A stretch of 64,000 nt of DNA, taken from assembly GCF_018320785.1 (NCBI RefSeq), contig NC_054867.1, forward strand, positions 25,485,855-25,549,854, given 5' to 3'. The stretch is from Cheilinus undulatus (Eukaryota > Chordata > Actinopteri > Labriformes > Labridae). A program made the position numbers and the translations under genes. Shown here piece after piece: positions 24,821-36,394 of the stretch. The stretch's first letter is position 1. The number at the start of each line of letters is the position of its first letter. The notes under the pieces were generated by a model, which searched no databases, was not told the DNA's origin, and saw nothing but the letters and a program-made list of their open reading frames with translations.

Positions 24821-26766
24821 CAGGGTCCATTAACGGCTGCCCGAATGCCCGGGGCAACTTCAAAGAGCCGACGGGCAAGCAAAACTTGTAAGGACTTGCC
24901 CAATCGGGGAAGGACGACTCTGAGCTTTTCTATTCCTTAATATTATTATTTTCTTCTCTCGTTTCTGTTACTACGGAGACCCCGAGTAGCCAGATGCAGT
25001 GTGTCGCTGCCGCCATTAGCTGAGCGTGTCTGCAGACGTGCTGACAGCTGCACAAACTTTAACTGAAAACCTTTATGAAGGTAAACACTGTCATCAGTAA
25101 CGATTTATGGTGGGTCACATCAATAAATCTGTTACCCACATAAAGAATACAGGCTTTAACTTCCAAATTTCAACGTTTATTATTTTAAATCCGTATTTTA
25201 TTACCGTCGGATGCGCTCGATGGAGGTGCATGTGTAAGAGAAGAGAGCAGAGGAAACCTGCCAGTGGTGCGTCTCTTCAGTTTGTTCTTTCATTAAGGTG
25301 TGCTGTCGTGTTTAATCTGAAGCTTCCCATTTCCTCGTTTTAACTTCTCTCCAGCCACATCCTGCCGATGCGCGTCATCCACGAGCATAACAAACACACA
25401 CAGATCACACGTGGAGGTAACGTCATATCTAGTGAAATTTGTCCAAACATGGGTGTTTTATTTGATCTTTAATGCACTCATGATCATAAATATTGTCAAA
25501 AGAGCAGAAATATAAAACCAAAGCTCCAAAATGAGGCAGGGTGAAACGATGTGTCTGGAGAACTGCAGGTGTGACGCAGGGCTGGTTTTAGTCATTTGGA
25601 GGCCCAGGGCAAAGATCAATATGAGACCCCTCCCCCTTTAACTAAAGAATTAAAAATGAGCAGAAATTTTTTTTAAAGCATCTCTTTTATGTTAATAAAG
25701 CCACAGGACTACAGTAAATGCCCCAGTGTGAGATATAAATACCCAAATAGCCAACTATCATTCATCATTTTTTTTGAAAAGCATCTCAGAGCTCAAACTC
25801 AGCACATTCTAAGATCTTAAAAACTCTTTAGGCCAGGTGGAACTTTCATAACGCTGGTGTTGGACCAAAGACTGGTATCTCCAAAATGACCACTTTTCAA
25901 GGATTGAGAAGTTTTTAATTTATAAAAAATGATGCAAATATGATTTATAAAAACAAATTAAAATAATGAAAAACTGAGATACAAGATTTTAGCCTGAAGT
26001 CAGTGATAAATAAAATAAATATATGGTCATTATCAGTGACATATTGGTTCTTCTGACTCTACACAGACATTTGTATCCCATTTAACCTCATAATTATCCA
26101 CCAATCTACTGTTTTATTTCATTACAACTACAGATTAACTGATCTGTTATCTACCTTACATTCCCGCTTTGTATTGTGGCTCTCACTAAAGTATTTTTTA
26201 GACAATGTGGCTCTTTGGTAGAATAAGGTTGAGTACCACTTGTGTAACTGTTACAGTTACAGGGTGGAACTGTGAAATAGCACTTTAAAGGGGCACTATG
26301 CAGTTTTGGGAAAGACATTTTTAATCAAACAAGAAAAATCTTAATTGGTTGTTTTTCACATGTCAGCAAAATTTCTTCAGTTTCATGATGAATAAACCAA
26401 ATAAAAACAGAAGAAAAGCACCATTTCATACTTGGTGCATATGTAGCAAACCCCTCCACCTCTCTAGTGTCAGTGTTTTGCTGACTTCATTTTCCTCTGA
26501 GACTCTGAACAAAGTTAAATATAATTTTCAGTGGGCTAACACATAGTTCATAAATACAGTTTTCTTAAAAAAAAAGTGTTGTGTATTGCTTTCCACGGTC
26601 GACAGGCAATGGATTTTAGTTCTATGTTGTGAGCAAAATGTATGCACATGATAGCCAGAAAAAGTATCTCCTAGACAGGGCAAGTAGGAATTTAGATGGG
26701 GCAAGTAGATTTGGGAAGCACTTGCCCTGAAGGGCAAGCAGGAAAAAACCTTAACATCTGACCCTG
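24821..26766. mobile_element. CAGGGTC-ended element, about 1.95 kb
   Basis: Starts CAGGGTCC and ends GACCCTG. Both subterminal regions carry repeated GGGCAAG/CTTGCCC boxes: two near 24882-24901 and four between 26677 and 26740. Flanking TTCTTTTG and TTTTGTTT are too T-rich to call a target duplication. hAT-like ends, but no transposase seen. An orphan MITE-like end (TTAAAGGGGCACTATGCAG, 26285) lies inside. Confidence 0.5.
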
Positions 26767-28355
26767 TTTTGTTTATTAAAAGACGACCTCCTGTTTCATT
26801 AAAGCTGCTCGTTCATTTACCTCATAGTTTCACACTGACATCAAATTGCCTGAAATACAAAGAGAACTACTTCGTTTCAATCTAAAGTGGTCCACTTTCA
26901 CCTCGCCTTACAAAAGGGACGAGAGCCCTGACGACGGTATCATGACAGACACCATGAACATGCTGAGATGTAACAGCATTTCAAACCTGCAGGGGCACTG
27001 TTGTACTCCAATGAGGAAACCTATATAAGATGTGGAAGAAATGGATGTGAAAACAAAGAAAGAGCTTTTTAAAATTAAACAGCACCTGCTCTCGTATTCT
27101 TTTTGTATTCTTTTCCCCTTTGAGATTGACATAGGAAGCATTATATTGTTTATCTGAGCATCCAGCTTTCATGAAGCAACATTGTGTATTCTGAGTTGCT
27201 ATTTTCACTCCACGTTTTTCATTAATTTCATACACAAAAGCATGTAACATAAAATACATTTTTTTCTGAATGAATCAAGCTTTAAAAAAGCCAAATAAAG
27301 TAACGCTCTTTGATCATATTGTATGCAGTCTTTTTTTCAAATCTTAAAACATGTGGTTTAATTTATGTCTTATTTTGGAAAAAAAAAACAGTAAATGCAG
27401 TGAAGTCAGATTTAAAACCATTTTACAGAGTTAAAGAATGTACACGAGTTTCTAGTCGCAGCTTCTGTCTCCACCATGTGTTTTAAAATATCAAAGTCAT
27501 AATCAGTGGAACAAACTTCTAAAAATGAACAAAAATGCTTCATTATACAGAGATCAGAGCTTGCTGTGTGGAAGTTAATGGAATAAAACAGAGTTGGTTG
27601 CTAATGGACTTTGTACTCTGGCACATTGGTTCATATCAGTCAGTCACCGCTGGCTGTGTCACAGGTTTGAAGCTTTTAACCAGGGTGGACGCACCAGGAA
27701 ATAAAATATGTTTCTAGAAACAGCAGAGACCAGTAAAATGTGTGCTGTACTCTTTAGAGTTTTGATACTTGCACACTCACACCTTACACACATAAGCATC
27801 CACTCATGCACAACCACATGTACACACAGCAGAAGCAGTGGAACAAGGCATTACCATAAATTCATTAGAGTGGCTGGGCAGTATTTATAAACATGTAGAG
27901 ATGTTGTTTACAATGTCTGACTGGATGGATTACACTTCTACACAGACAAGTGAAGGAAACACTCTCGATATACACACTGTTTACACTAGGAGAGAGAAGG
28001 AAGAGAGAGAGAGAGGAGTTTGAGTACATCGCTCCACGAGGTCCCTGAGTGGCGTGTTTTACAGAGTGAAATAAACATCCAATAAAATAAACACGGCTCG
28101 GCTGTGCTCTGCTGCGCTCTGCTGCCATGTTCTGTACCAGGACAGCAGCACAGAGACTTCTGTATGTGTCTGCCAGCACTGCATGAGTGGAGTAGATGTG
28201 TGTCCATGGGTGTGAAAGAAAAGGAAAGGAAACACATTCTTCAAAACTCCCTTTGGTAAAGATCAATGACAGCTGTTTTACCTTGTTTTTTTATCTCTTT
28301 TTTGTTACACTTACATTTGTAGAAGCTTAAAGAACACACAAACTCTTTTAAAATA
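26767..28355. other. Intergenic, no gene recognised
   Basis: No repeats assigned. Overlapping ORFs at 27865-28266 in several frames show no domain. A purine-rich AGAG run lies at 27990-28016. Confidence 0.5.
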
Positions 28356-28552
28356 GGGGGCGCCCTGTAGTGGTTAGGTTGCACGCCACATATGGAAACT
28401 AGTCTTTTAAGCGTGCAGCATAGGTTCAAAACTAGCCTGTGGCTCCTTTTCACATGTCACTCCCCTCTCTATCCATGATTTCCTACACCATCCACTTCTT
28501 GCCCTCTCAAAATAAAGGCAAAAGCCCACAAAATTAATCTTTAAAAAAAAAA
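28356..28552 (+). mobile_element. tRNA-derived SINE, diverged copy
   Basis: Same family as 10354-10545 but in plus orientation: GGGGGCGCCCTGTAGTGGTT head, weakened box B (GGTTCAAAACT), CTGTGGCTCC, C/T-rich body, AATAAAGGCAAAAGCCC and an A tail (28542-28552). Flanks AACTCTTTTAAAATA (28341-28355) and AACTCTTAAAATA (28551-28563) are a target duplication with a 2-base indel. Confidence 0.85.
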
Positions 28553-28563
28553 CTCTTAAAATA

Positions 28564-29517
28564 AAATTTGAACAAAAATTATGTTACAAACTTATTCATT
28601 AGATCTTCTTTTGCATGACAATCCCTGCAGGACTTTGTAGTAGTGTAAACATATCTGATTGTCTTAAGTCACTTCTAGCACATTTTAATGTTGAACAGAG
28701 ATGAAAAATAATTTTATGATTTGATATTTATAATACATCCAAATTAGATAACTGCCTCTCTGTTCAAAAACATATCACTAACAATTCTCAATTGCAACTA
28801 CTGTCAGAAGTGCAAAATTGAGGGGGGCTGTAATGGCACCATGCAAGAGGTGCAATATGTGAAAAATGATTGTCAGGGTAGCAAAAGAAAATAATGTGTT
28901 CAATAGCAGAGAAAAAATTTTAGGACTATATTTCGTGTTACATTCTTGTTTATAGCCCTGTTTTTTTCTACAGTTAACATTCCTTGTGTATTTTGGTAGT
29001 AACTTTATTTATATCATCGCTCTTTCATGTTTATATTGGTCTTATACTCTATATATTTTTATACTTTTACCATTTTTATACTTTTTTGTAAAGCTGACTC
29101 TTTGAGCACAGCACAAAAATTCCAATGTACCTGAACTGTCCTGTATAAATGGCTATAAACATCTATTCTATTCTATTCTATTCTATTCTATTCTATTTTA
29201 TAATTTTTTTATCTGAAAAATAATTCAACACCAAATGCAGGGGCCTGTGACTGGAGCCTATTATGTAAGTATACTGACATAGTATACCTATAAAGTTAGT
29301 ATACTGAACATTAAAGAAATAAGGTAGATCAGTGTGCTTTACAGGGTATAAAATATACATGAATCAAACATGAATGAATCGAAAACATGAATCAAAAGTC
29401 ATAAAATAATATTGAAAGAAATGGTTAAATTAATTAAAATAGAAAACCACATTGTGTGGAAACACTGGTCTTATTAAAGGATCCAGGCCTTATTTTGGTA
29501 TTGTTTTCTATTTGAAG
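28564..29517. other. Intergenic, no gene recognised, with one microsatellite
   Basis: AT-rich; contains the TTCTA pentanucleotide at 29161-29197. Confidence 0.5.
29161..29197. repeat. (TTCTA)n microsatellite
   Basis: Seven tandem pentanucleotide units ending in CTATTTTA. Confidence 0.9.
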
Positions 29518-30037
29518 TAGGACTGGGCTATGAATTGAAATTGAGATTAAAACACAATATGGCCTGCCACAATTTTCTAATTGCAAAAAAAGGAAATGTT
29601 CATTTAACCTGTAGTGTGTGAAAATGCCAGTCTTAAACTTGTTTGCAGCAGAGATGTTGTGCCCTCCTCTTCATGCAGTCATACAAGTGGCTTTTTTAGT
29701 ATATATCTTTTAAAAAAATCATACTTTTGTCATTTTTGTTTTGTTTTTTTTCTATTTATCATTGTGAGAATTAAATAAAAAGACCCCTCCCTTCCATACA
29801 ACAATCCATACTGAATTTGCAATACAAGTCAAAATTATCACAATAATATATCCTTTCAAAATCATTCAGCCTTAGTTGATATAGAACTAGAATAAAGAAT
29901 AATTCATTGCTTGTGTTTGTAAAAAAAAAAATACATAAGATGAGGAAATACAAATAAAAGAATTCACACATCAAATCGCAATGTTGGAGGGAAAAAAATC
30001 ACAATATGATTGTTTTCCCAAATTGTTCAGCCCCTTA
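29518..30037. mobile_element. Non-autonomous hAT-like element, about 520 bp
   Basis: The left end TAGGACTGGGCTATGAATTG continues to AAAACACAATATGGCC. The right end, inverted, reads TAAGGGGCTGAACAATTTGG then AATCATATTGTGATT. The pattern GGGCTG-GAATTG-CACAATATG is a familiar fish MITE. Flanks ATTTGAAG and TTCAAAGA are only a weak duplication. Confidence 0.55.
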
Positions 30038-31900
30038 TTCAAAGATGTGCAATTTACAACATATTTTATTTTTAAAAAATGACATAGAATAAGGTTAAAC
30101 ATGATTTATCCCAAGGGAAGTCCTTCTGCTTGGTTATTGCTAGATTGAAATAAAAAAATAAACAGAGAACAAAAGAGAAATCAATCTGAGCCAAACATTT
30201 GAAATAAAGTGCTTTACACTGAATTAAGAGAAGAGCTTGAGTACAGGCAAAGAAACTGTGCCTAAATGTGTTTTATTTCTTAATGTTTATTTATTCATAC
30301 ATACATTTTTTGTCTTGTTAACAGAGTTCAACTTTGTTGTTTTTAAATGTACATTATAAATAAAGTGGATCAGACTGGATTTATCACCGAGAGAAAGCTT
30401 TCAAATCAGTCATTTATTGTTACACTGCTGCGAGTGGTAAAGTTGTTTTTATTTTCAACTAATTAATTAAGCCTTTATATTATTTTGATAAATCTTTAAG
30501 GGAATGCCATTATTGTCAAAAATCTTCAGCGTACATATAAAACATTTAGATGAAAATAATATGTAACTGGAAAATTAACAAACAGCAAAGGAAAGTGCGG
30601 TACCATGCTTGTACATGCATGTTAGGGTAATCATGGTTTGAATTGGGCTCATGGTAAGAATTGTATTAAGTTTTCATAAATTTTATGAGGTGTTTCAGGT
30701 GTGTTTCAGGAAGACCATTAAAGGATATTTCCCCAAATTTTACAGATTTTCTTTTCATACAATTTCCAGTCGCATTTATGCTGACAAATGAATCCATCCA
30801 AATCTTCATGAATAAAATTTAACTTCTGTGGTATTTCCTGTTTAAATCACATTGTTTTGCCAGGCAATTGTAAAATATGACTTTTTATTTGAATTACTGG
30901 TGGCCTTGACACAGGTCGTAATAAACCATAAGTGTGTGAAGGGGGGCAGAGAGGTTCTGGGAGAAAAAAGTGATAAGGGTGTTGATGGGGCAAAAAAAAG
31001 ACAAAGAGATCTGGAGATTTAGAGAAGAGAGGATAAATTTATTGCTTTGTGGAAACGCGTATATGGAGGAGACATGAGGAGGAAGAGGTGGGGGGAGATG
31101 GAGGAGAGGGGGAGGAATCAGACAGGTTGGACTATGAGAGCACACACAGACGCACTCTGTTTAATGTCTTGCTGACATTTCTTCTCTCCATCTCCTCCCT
31201 GACGACCCTCGCTCGCTGGAGACGGATGGGCAGAGAGGAAAAAGCTAAGAGAGAGCGGGGCGAGAGAGTCTGGGAGGAGACGCAGTGCTCTTCACACAAG
31301 GTCACAAGCCCCAGACAAAGTCAAAGGGTAAGGTTCACGAGAGGGCCAGCCAATCAGGAGATGGGATGGGATCAGATTTCGCTGATGAGGACTCCACCCA
31401 GGTACAACTATGTTTAATGTTTATTTTTTTTCAACATCTCTCATGCTGTCTATTTTTTTTCTACTTTTCTCCCCTTCATTTCTATGCAGCCTCCATCTTC
31501 AAGCATGTCGTGCCCTTGTTAAGAAGTTATAAATGCGTAACAATGTAAAAAACTGAGCGGTTCTCTTGGAGTTTTTTTTTTCTACAGGGGCAGTTTAGAG
31601 GCTACCTAACAGTTCACTCCCCGAGTCCTTGAGTAAATTCTTTCTGGATACCGTCACTCCTTTAACCCGCACAGTCAGGGCTATATGTGTATGCATGCAT
31701 GTGTGTATATGTGTGTGCATCATTGAGGCTTTCGTTCACTGTCACTGCTCTGTGTCTGGTGCTCATTTCATTGCTTTAAACCAAACCATCTGTGTGTTTA
31801 ATGGCTGGAATGCTCTCTCCGCGCACACACGTATGCTGCTGGCTCCACACCTCCCATCCATTGACCCGGGCCTAAACGGTGGTGTCCATATCATCAGATG
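30038..31900. other. Intergenic, no gene recognised
   Basis: AT-rich to 30900, then a purine-rich segment (31040-31330). The 122-codon ORF at 31049-31417 is Arg/Glu-rich because of that composition and has no domain. Confidence 0.45.
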
Positions 31901-32700
31901 AAAGATGTTAGCTACTAGCTTCTTCTCTGACCCTCATATTTAGACATTAGCCCAGCAGGATACTTAGCTCGACTAAAGTAGCCAGAGAAGTGGTTTTCAT
32001 CCAAGGTAGATCCAAACATCTGCAAAAACAGCAACAGAAAAGAATCATAATTCCTGCCCTGTGTTGGCCCTTTACTGACGATAGAGGATTTCTCCACTCT
32101 CACTGTAATGCTGTTTAGAAAGTCCCAGAGTGGTCTGACCGGGCCAGTTGGCTGGATCCATGCAGGGACAGCAGGCAGCAGTGTGTGTAGACTCCTGGCC
32201 CAGCCTGTGAACACTTCTCTAACCTGATCAGCACCAAGACAAATAGAGGGGTGATTGCTTCCCCGTGGCACATCTGGCTTCTCTTAAAGCGTCAGGAGGG
32301 GAGAAACAAGGGTGGGCGCATATGTGTGTGCTTTTAAAAGGCCGCCACTTTACATAGGGTATTTCAAACACACCACGGATTTGCCGACCAATTACAGCCA
32401 ATCGGTGCTGTCGGCCCGACTGCTTTTCCCCGTCAATAAAAACATTTTGGTTGGGGCTCTGCACAGGCTTCTCTGGAGCGCGGCCCAGGCCTCGAACAAA
32501 CGGCTCACTCCGAGGTCTGACATTTCCAAAACGGAAGCCACGGGGTTCCAGCACTGGGGAATAAAGATGTCTGTAATTTTAAGTGCTGAAACCGAGTCCT
32601 GGAAGAGGTGAAGAGGGAAACAGAGAGGTGTAGGTGAGTGGGTGTGTATGGTCACAGGTGGGCATGTGTTTTCATACAGTTGGTGCATAGCTGCCTTTAA
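31901..32700. other. Complex repeat-free sequence, possible conserved non-coding block
   Basis: Higher GC than its surroundings, with no repeat motifs and partly open frames on both strands at 32228-32688. No splice-bounded coding pattern matched a known family. Constraint is suspected, not shown. Confidence 0.3.
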
Positions 32701-33560
32701 GTGGAACCTTGAAGTGAGCCGTTTAAGATCACCTTAGCTCTAAGAGGACTGCACTATTAGAGCAAAATTCTTCAATGTCAAGGCCAAAGTTGGGTCAAAG
32801 TTTGGCTGTCTGCACACTGCCAACATCCCCACCTGCTGGCCAATAAAAGAACAGCCAAATAAGTACACCCCAAAATACATTATTCCAAGTAGTATGTCGT
32901 ATCCGCTCTGACATGCATCTGCTGCTTGCTTTCTCTGTCTCTGCTTTCTGTCTCCTTCTCTCTGTTTCTTCTTCTTTGGTTTAATAGTAAGCAGAGATGC
33001 TGCAAGCTGGGAGCTGTCCAAACAGGAGGACAATAATAACTGTTTGTTGTCGCCACGGATGCACAGCAACACATACAGGAACATCTGGCTTGTGTTAACT
33101 GTATCCAAGCATCTCACAAGCATACATGTGTATGTGTGTGTGCAAATTTGTTGACACACTCAAATCTTAGAGTCTACCACCTCCCTAAAGTGCACACTCA
33201 TACTCACACTGAGGTTTATATAGGGAGATGAATGGATGCACATCCTTTAGGGGAACTAGACAGGCCTTCATACACTGACCACCTGCAAATTACTACACAA
33301 TATCAGAGTAACTAAACCACAAGACCAGTTTTTTTTAGCTGAAAAGAAATTTATATTGTTTTTTTTATTGGTTTATTTGATTATTCAGGTCTGATTCCCA
33401 GCACTTGAGGAAAAAGTATTTCAATTCTATATATTTTTTAAGCAATGTACACCTTTACTCTGGCTGCAGAATCAAAACAGTTTCACAGATGGTTCACTTC
33501 AGAACAGAAGTGCCATAATTTGCCTGTACAATGTTTTTGATTTTGGAGGGATTTGTACGG
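32701..33560. other. Intergenic, no gene recognised
   Basis: CA/TG-rich pieces around 33120-33160. The 139-codon minus ORF (32740-33159) has no recognisable domain and low-complexity lysine/arginine stretches. Confidence 0.45.
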
Positions 33561-33890
33561 AGCCCGGGAGGTGACATGAACTGTTTTTTTTTTTAAATAC
33601 GCACGTGCAATTTAGTATGTCCTACGTGCGATTTAGTATCTCGTACGTGCGTTTTATTATCTCACATGTGCGATTTAGTATCTCTTAAGTGCGTTTTATT
33701 ATCTCGCATGTGCGTTTTATTCCTATTGTGTACGTGCGATTTCTCAGTATCTCACATGCGAACAAAACACACACGCAAGATACTGAGAAATCGCATGTAC
33801 GAGATATGACTAAAACACACGCGCAAGATACTAAATCGCACGTGCGTATTAAAAAAAAAAAAAAAACACGGTCATGTCACCTCCAGGGCT
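33561..33890. mobile_element. Fold-back element with tandem 21-bp units
   Basis: The outer arms AGCCCGGGAGGTGACATGA (33561-33579) and TCATGTCACCTCCAGGGCT (33872-33890) are inverted repeats, followed inward by a T-run/A-run and ATACGCACGTGC on both sides. The interior is a tandem array of about seven units of the form CGTGCGATTTAGTATCTCGTA alternating with CGTGCGTTTTATTATCTCACA, which then turns into the inverse orientation after 33765. The whole 330 bp can fold into one long hairpin. No target duplication was found. Confidence 0.8.
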
Positions 33891-34084
33891 TTGCAGGTTT
33901 GTTTATTCAGCTTTAGTCATAAACAAAGTCTGGCAGTTACATTCATGAAATAACTGAACTGCAAACATTACAGACTGAGAAACATTTCATTAAAAAATAC
34001 AGAAAAAGGTCAGAGGTCGATTCTGGGATTAAATTATGTATAGACCCATTATAGAAGTAGTGCACAAACTGTAACTTGATTTTG

Positions 34085-34307
34085 CGTTGCCAGCTTTAGC
34101 TAAAGCTAATGTAGCTGTGCTAGCTACGTTATCAACATTTCTACATAAGCAAATGTAGCTAAGTTAGCATTAGCAACATGAGCTTTAGCAAACATAGCAA
34201 AAGCTACTTGTAAATCTAGCTTTAGCTATGTAGCTATTTTAGCTACTAAGCTTCCTTATCAAAGTTGCTTATGCAGCTAATGGAGCTACATAAGCTATGC
34301 TTGCTGA
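34085..34307. repeat. AGCTA-rich degenerate array
   Basis: Dense recurrence of TAGCTA, AAGCTA and GTAGCT in both orientations (the core AGCT is self-complementary), interspersed with CTTATC and CATAAGC. Low-complexity sequence with no coding sense. Confidence 0.75.
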
Positions 34308-34553
34308 TTACCTCCACCAAGGAGGTTATGTGATCGGGTGGGTTTGTTTGTTTGTTAGCAACATAACTCAAAAAGTCATGGACAGATTTTCATGAAATTT
34401 TCAAGAAATGTCAGAAATGGCATAATGAAGAACTGATTAGATTTTGGGACTGATCCGGATCACCGTCTGGATCCAGGAATTTTTTAAAGGATTCTTTACT
34501 ATTGGAAAATAGGGCTAATAGTGGAGGTCTGCGCTCTTTGAGTGCTTTTCTAG
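34308..34553 (+). mobile_element. Helitron-like non-autonomous element, short copy
   Basis: From TTACCTCCACCAAGGAGGTTATGTG, through a GTTTG run, AACTCAAAAAGTCATGGACAG and GATCCGGATCACCGTCTGGA, to the end GCGCTCTTTGAGTGCTTTTC then TAG. The 3' hairpin (GCGCTC/GAGTGC) followed a few bases later by CTAG matches a Helitron terminus. The 5' end does not begin with TC, so another class is possible. The second copy is at 48774. Confidence 0.55.
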
Positions 34554-34601
34554 TTTAGAATATTTTCACTCGGGAGAAACTTTTTTCCTGTAATCAGACT
34601 A

Positions 34602-36147
34602 CATCACTTTCCACATTATTATGCAAATGACATTTTTCTCTTATTTTTCAAAATATTTATGCAAATGACAGTATTTTTCAAGTCATCAGCCATTAGAGCA
34701 TAATTCAAATGTTTTCATTTCATTTGCAAACTTCATAATGATAACCGTTATTTTTTTTTTTAAATAAAAACCTCAAAATGCACTTTTCCACATTATTAAG
34801 CAGGCCACAGGTTTCAAGCAATATGGGAAAGAAAAAGGATCTCTCTGCTGCGGAAAAGTGTCAAAGAGTGTAATGCCTTGGACAAGGAATGAAAACATTA
34901 GATATTTAAAGAAAAATTAATTGTGATCAACGTACTGTGAAGAAATTTGTGGCTGATTCAGAGCACAGATGGGTTCGTGCAGATAAAGGCATAATGAGGA
35001 AGGTTTCTGCCAGACAAATTCATCAGATTAAAAGAGCAGATGCTAAAATGTCATTACAAAGCAGCAAACAGGTATTTGAAGCTGCTGGTGCCGCTGGAGT
35101 CCCACCAATCTCAAGGTGGCTTGCAGTCGTGTATAAACCTCACACTCAGCCGCCCTATCCAGTACTCACAAGCACAAATGGTTACAGTGGGCCCAGAAAT
35201 ACATGAAGACTCATTTTCAAACAGTCTTGCTGACTGATGAGTGCTGTGCAACCCTGGATGGTCCAGATGGAGGAGTAGTAGATGGTTGGTGGATGGTCAC
35301 CATGTCCCAATAAGGCTGTGACGTCAGCAAGGAAGTGGCAGAATCATGTTTTGGGCCGGATTCATGAGGAGAGAGCTGCAGGCCCCTTAGGATCCCTGAA
35401 GGTGTGAAAATCACCTCGGCAAAGCATATAGAGTTTCTGACTGACCACTTTCTTCCATGGTAAAAAAGAAGAGCAGTGCTTTCTGTAGCAAAATTTTCTT
35501 CATGCATGACAATGAACCATCTCACGCTGCAAAGAATACCTCTGTGTCACTGGCTGCTAATGGCATAAAAGGAGAGAAACTCATGGTGTGGCCCCCATCC
35601 TCCCCTGACCTCAACCCTACTGAGAACCATTGGAGCATCCTCAAGCTAAAGATCTATGAGGGTGAGAGGCAGTTCATAACAAAAATGCCGTTCTGGGAGG
35701 CTATTCTGGTGTCCTGCAAAGAAATTCATGCAGAAACTCGCCAAAAACTCACAAGTTCAATGGATGCAAGAATTGTGAAGGTGATATCAAAGAAGTGGTC
35801 TTTATGTTAACATGGAACTTGGCCTGTTAAGATGTTTTTAATTGAAATAGCTTTTGATTTCAGTAAATATGACCTCCTAATGCTGCAAATTCAACAAATG
35901 ACCATTTTCAGTTCTTTACAACCAAGAAAATGCTTTAAACTCTGTCATGCTTAATAATGTGGAAAAGTGCATTTTGGGGTTTTTATTTTTTTTAAAAATA
36001 ACAGTTATCATTATGAAGTTTGTTCAAAAACATTTGAATTATGCTCTAATGGCTGATGACTTGAAAAATACTCTGACTGTCATTTGCATAAGTATTTTGG
36101 AAAATAAGAGAAAAATGTCATTTGCCAAATAATGAGGAAAGTGGTGT
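34602..36147 (+). mobile_element. Tc1/mariner-like element with about 200-bp inverted repeats
   Basis: Left arm 34602-34805 and right arm 35947-36147 are inverse copies, from CACTTTCC-CATTATT--GCAAATGACATTTTTCTC at the outside to AATGCACTTTTCCACATTATTAAGC at the inside. Each arm holds two direct repeats of TGCAAATGACA. TA (34600-34601) abuts the left end; the right duplication has decayed. The transposase pseudogene lies between the arms. Confidence 0.85.
34823..35810 (+). pseudogene. Tc1/mariner transposase, DD37E-type, broken
   Basis: Starts MGKKKDLSAAEKCQRV, then a stop. A helix-turn-helix-like RTVKKFVADSEHRW follows near 34930. The first catalytic Asp is seen in a shifted frame as LLTDECCATLDGPD (about 35225). 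The second is in MHDNEPSHAA (35508-35510), and the Glu is in SPDLNPTENHW (35622-35624). The spacing between the last two is 37 residues, not Tc1's 34. At least two stops and a frameshift make it inactive; the last 117 codons (35457-35810) remain open. Confidence 0.85.
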
Positions 36148-36390
36148 GTTTGCTCAGCTTTATTAAATGATTGCAGGTCAGGGTTTTAACTTTTGGTATT
36201 TTTAACCTTACCTTTACCACAAACAGAAGTTGAATCAGATTTTATTTCGAAAATGTTAGTGTGCATTTTTGTTCTCAAATAGATAGTGTCTTAGATCTCT
36301 TGTGAAACCCTGCTACTGCATGGAATTTTTCTATTGGCTGAGCTGGTACCATATGAGATCATAAATCCCTTTAATTATCAAGTCACCAAG
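36148..36390. other. Intergenic, nothing recognised
   Basis: A short AT-rich spacer between two mobile elements. Confidence 0.5.
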
Positions 36391-36394
36391 TTAA

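Noticed and set aside
26285..26304. TTAAAGGGGCACTATGCAG as a full MITE
   Set aside because: Only one end is visible; no inverse partner was found before 26766.
31049..31417. 122-codon plus-strand ORF
   Set aside because: Arg/Glu-rich peptide from a purine-rich segment, without domain or conserved splice signals.
32740..33159. 139-codon minus ORF
   Set aside because: Crosses low-complexity lysine-rich and TG-rich sequence; no family resemblance.
33600..33850. CRISPR-like array of 21-bp units
   Set aside because: Units are adjacent without unique spacers, reverse orientation at the centre, and lie between inverted arms in vertebrate DNA; a fold-back repeat explains them.
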